Shown here: one piece after another, positions 60,690 to 64,000 of the stretch
Layout of the letters: every line of letters begins with the position of its first letter
How positions within the stretch are numbered: the first letter of the stretch is position 1
DNA from: Geosiphon pyriformis
Lineage: Eukaryota > Glomeromycota > Glomeromycetes > Archaeosporales > Geosiphonaceae
Reading direction: 5' to 3'
DNA: 64,000 bases
NCBI GenBank assembly: GCA_016748015.1
Contig: JAAOMT010000354.1
Span: 1-64,000 of the forward strand
Notes under the pieces: generated by a model
Told to the model about the DNA's origin: nothing
The model's database searches: none
What the model saw: only the letters and a program-made list of their open reading frames with translations
Position numbers and translations under genes: made by a program

Positions 60690-61242
60690 TGTCAGTTCTG
60701 ATACTTTCTCAGTCTATATGGATAGTTCTCTGAAAAACATGAATATGGTTAATAGAAAAGCTGGCATAACAGTTTTTTTTGAGAACATTGACTCAAGTTT
60801 GGATGTTGGTGTTTCTGGTTTGATATTTTCTATTTTGGCTGAATTATAGACTATAGCACTGGCTTTTGAGTGTGTCTCCTCTTTCAGTTCAGTTTGGTTG
60901 TTAACAGACAGTTAAACTGCTTTGGATGTATGCAAGTCGAAGTTGGGTTTAATATATCCAGATTTTTATAACCAGTATTAAATAGAACACTGGCATATTG
61001 TGAGTATTATTCATAATAAAAGTTTAAAGATTAGCTAACACAAGGTTAAAGATCACTCAGGTGTGTTGAAAAATGAATGTGCAGATATACTTATTAATGC
61101 TGCTTCTCTTTTTAAATGGCACTTTCTACTCCAATTAAAGAAACATTATATATTGACTAAGAGTAAGATTGTTTCTGGTAGCTCAAGATACTTTGTTCAT
61201 AATATTTTTTGGTCTATACATTGTGCTTGTTGGGAGGCTGGT
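60690..61242 (+). pseudogene. LINE C RNase HI domain
   Basis: VYMDSSLKNMNM (about 60713), ILAEL-TIALAFECV (about 60834, with TAG in place of Gln), LLTDS (about 60900, followed by TAA) and KVKDHSGVLKNECADILINA (about 61040–61102) give the four acidic/His positions. The frame then runs to CACWEAG at the LTR insertion. Confidence 0.8.
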
Positions 61243-62068
61243 GTTACTGATGATTATTTGGGGTCTCAAATCAAATAACAAATCTGTAACTTGGTGTTTG
61301 ATAGGTATTCTGGTATTAATATCTGAAGGTTTTGTTGTGAAGTTTTTTGTATAATAGACAGAAATTTAATAGTTGTTTTTAGTAGTCTCCCAAAATTGCA
61401 ATTCTGTCAAATTTTTTTCTCAGCATGGTGGCTGGTAATCCTCCTGGTAAGCTATTCTCAAATCTATGAGTGTTTTACCCTTGTTTCACAGGTTTTTTAC
61501 CAGTCTCTATGACATCTGTAATTCAGCACTTTAATCTTTAATTAATTTAATAAAACCAAAGAATAACAAAAAGAAATAAAAGAAAATAAAAGAAAATAAA
61601 GAAATAAACAAAAGCAATTGCAAGTTAGTATCCTATTAATAGCCGTGATCAAGAGCTATTGTTCCAGTGTGGTTAAGTATCAATTACTATCAACATAAAG
61701 TGTTGATAGTGGGAGTGAATTTGAGATAGAAAATAATTATTTATTGATATTTGTGGATTAGAAGATTGCTTAAATAAAATCTAAACTGAGAGATCTGTCT
61801 TTTTTACTTTTAATGCTACTACTATATATACATAATTTGGGTTCTACAAAATCACTCACATTCTTGAGCAATGTGCTATAATTTCTCAAGCAATACTCAT
61901 ATTGCTGAGCAATGTGCCATATTTTTTTGACATTGCTCCACATTGCTTAGTGATGTGCCATGATTTCTGACATTGCTTCACATTGCTAAGCAATATGTTC
62001 ACATGCTAACTACTACTCTCTTATTAGTCTACTATCTTTCTATATCTGTTCTCTTTTTATGAGTAACA
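61243..62068 (-). repeat. Solo LTR of gypsy family A with 5-bp target duplication
   Basis: 826 bp matching both LTRs of the 4407–14346 element in inverse orientation, with start TGTTACTCATAAA (minus strand, at 62068) and end ATCAGTAAC. CTGGT flanks it on both sides (61238–61242 and 62069–62073). No internal sequence remains, so the full element was removed by LTR–LTR recombination. It keeps the three palindromic units (about 61855–62010). Confidence 0.95.
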
Positions 62069-62073
62069 CTGGT

Positions 62074-62535
62074 TCTGGTTCTAGATTTTTGATGAATAGT
62101 TTGCTTTCAGACATTGATTAGTTTAGTTCATCTTTGGTGTAACACCCAGACTTATATATAGCTGCTGGTTTTATTAGTAGACTCTCCACTAATGCCTGCA
62201 TTTATTTTATGAAAGCTTTGTATTATTGGCTTCCTGTTGCTGTATGAAAGTGTTTTTATAACAAATGCTATTCTAATATAACATGTTTATATTGTGGGGA
62301 TGTTAAAGTGTTAGATCATGTTTTTTTTTACATGGCTAACAAGTCTGCTCATAGCCAGTTGTTGGATGCTCATGTAGCTTCTTGGAGAGCACTTTTTGGT
62401 CTTTTTTATTCATCTTCTTGTGTATTTCAGCTGATGTTATCTTGTGCTTCTAATGTTGATATGTGTATAACCATTTGTAAAAGTTTTGTTTTTGCAGGTT
62501 GGTTCCAGAAGATGGTGTATATAGAAAAAGCATGA
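62074..62535 (+). pseudogene. LINE C ORF2 C-terminal finger region
   Basis: After the LTR the frame gives FMKALYYWLPVAV, a stop (CGA to TGA), YNKCYSNITCLYCGDVKVLD and HVFFYMANKSAHSQLLDAHV. The finger has CLYC and His; the last Cys of the consensus is Tyr. It ends at 62535. Confidence 0.8.
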
Positions 62536-62625
62536 TTCACACTTAGTTTAGATTACTTATGTTAATGTATTGTGCTAAGCAGTGTTTGGACCTCACTCAT
62601 AAAATTTAATAAAAAAAAAAAAAAA

Positions 62626-62866
62626 GTAAAAATTATTACCAAAAAATTTTATGCTTTAAATATTAATTTTTTGGTTTTTAAAAGAAAAAATCTTACAGAT
62701 AAACAAAAAATTATTTTTAAATGTAAATAATTCTAAAAGAATTATTATTTTTTGAAATTTCAAACTTATATTTATGTTATAAAATAAATTATTTGAGATT
62801 AAATATTAATTATAAATAAAATAATTTAAAAAAACCAAAAATACATTTAGATTAAATTATAATTAT
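62626..62866. other. AT-rich spacer between LINE tail and gypsy LTR
   Basis: About 240 bp of A/T-rich sequence with no recognisable content. Confidence 0.6.
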
Positions 62867-64000
62867 TGTTATTAGTAGAATTTTAGCTATTAATTAGCAT
62901 GAAATTACCCTCATAATTTTTATTATTAATTAGCATATATTATTATTATCTCAAATATCACTTATTATTTAATCAAATTATTAAATATTATTACTCAATC
63001 AATAATCTGATTTGTACCATAAAAATTAAGATGATCAAATTACACAATACCCTGAACTATTTAACATAGTCAAAATTCGTCGAAATTAATAAAAATTGGC
63101 CGAAATAATCAATAGTTCAGTAAAATAACTTGTAGTTTGCCGAAATGTATCTTTAGTTCACCAAAATTATAGCAAAAAGAAAAGTGCAAATTTAAAGACT
63201 AGTACTACAACAAGTTGTATAAAAGAAGAGCTTCTCTTTTCAAGAAAATGTATCTTCTCATAATATCTTATCATAGTATCTTACTTTAGATATCTTAATT
63301 GAAACAAATCACTTTTTACATATCTCAAATAAAAATTAAATATTTGAAAACCAAATCCTTTGATTATTATACTTGAAATTCCTTTAACACAAACTAACGT
63401 TTTGAAATTAATTAGCTACCAATTTCAGTAATCTGTTAGTGACTCCAGGCCTAAATAAAAAACGTTTTCCTTGACAAAATTCTATTTCTTTTACATTTTT
63501 TTATTTTTCTCTTCTTTTTTTATCATAATCATTAGAGTAGCCTACAGACAAAATTCCTGTAGAAGAGTTGATTTTTACAGCAAAGTAACTACACATTTTT
63601 AGTGAGCTTTCAAACAAGCAATTCCTGGGAAAAAGTTGACATTTACTACAACATAACTACACAAAGTAACTGGTATGGAATTGGCTATTCTATTTATAAG
63701 TCTAGCAGTTCAAATTATAGGAAATAATTTAAAGATAAATTCAGTTACTGGAGGTTCAACTACTTTCTAAAAACGTGAATTCACAGCAAATCAACATTAA
63801 CAACATTCAAGAAAAGAGACCAAAAACCTCCAGTAATATTTAGTGTTCTCTCATAGAAATAACACGGCAACAACAAATTCAAAGTGGCAACCACACCAGA
63901 CACAACAACTCTAGAGTATTACCAGTCAATTTACACCCATTGTAAGCAGAGATTCAACATTTCAGACGGAATTGAAATTGTTAAAAAGACACTTTACTAA
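62867..64000 (+). mobile_element. Gypsy family B 5' end: LTR and start of gag, least decayed copy
   Basis: The LTR begins TGTTATTAG at 62867 and ends near 63750, where TGGAGGTTCAACTAC could be the primer-binding site. Gag sequence follows; the frame from about 63875 reads VATTPDTTTLEYYQSIYTHC, then KQRFNISDGIEIVKKTLY to TAA at the window edge. It keeps C and G at many positions that are T or A in the copies at 1–905 and 46211–47040. The element continues beyond the window. Confidence 0.75.

Larger units (their letters stand above)
60120..62625 (+). mobile_element. LINE C: 3' half of a LINE with poly-A tail, carrying a solo LTR
   Basis: Starts at the ORF2 position where LINE D ends (CATTTGCAGTCC aligns with LINE A at about 15636), then FANSDGILGCLFSHRSYDL, the RNase H region, the finger CLYCGDVKVLDHVF and a 3' UTR shared with LINE A, ending in 15 A (62611–62625). 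A solo LTR sits at 61243–62068. Removing the LTR and one CTGGT restores an unbroken frame across the site (W-E-A-G-S-G-S-R). Confidence 0.88.

Overview
The window looks like nuclear DNA of an arbuscular mycorrhizal fungus (Glomeromycotina, most like Rhizophagus). Three things point there: very high AT content with short GT–AG introns (50–100 nt), Sel1-repeat genes, and abundant dUTPase-bearing Ty3/gypsy elements together with LINEs of a type I associate with this group. Species is inferred from memory of family features, not from a search.

Layout. (1) 1–22,000 is a transposon graveyard: an inverted gypsy fragment (1–4402), a complete-length but mutated gypsy element with both LTRs (4407–14346), a 5'-truncated LINE (14347–17683), an inverted LINE piece (17740–19070) and a decayed MULE transposase with a SWIM finger (19100–21700). 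(2) 22,060–36,550 is a gene island with a more balanced base composition. It holds four intron-containing host genes whose spliced frames all close exactly: an aldo-keto reductase homologue (6 exons, 323 aa), CLPTM1 (11 exons, 665 aa), malate synthase (4 exons, 543 aa) and EAF6 (5 exons, 168 aa, one of 16 nt). A broken Tc1-like element lies between CLPTM1 and malate synthase. (3) 36,600–40,480 is an extreme AT desert. (4) 41,000–51,000 has two Sel1-repeat pseudogenes in opposite orientation flanking gypsy and LINE debris. (5) 51,250–54,600 has an unrecognised multi-exon gene cut by a 1000-N gap, then a 221-bp minisatellite. (6) 55,020–62,625 is one LINE in two head-to-head halves (probable 5' inversion) carrying a solo LTR with a perfect 5-bp target duplication. 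(7) 62,867–64,000 is the 5' LTR and start of another gypsy element.

How parts relate. The host genes have no operon logic. Malate synthase (glyoxylate cycle, peroxisomal tail) and EAF6 (NuA4 chromatin complex) are housekeeping genes. The transposons share one theme: stop codons and Asp-to-Asn active-site losses that fit C-to-T / G-to-A transitions, many in CpA context, while the host genes between them are free of stops. All element copies look inactive.
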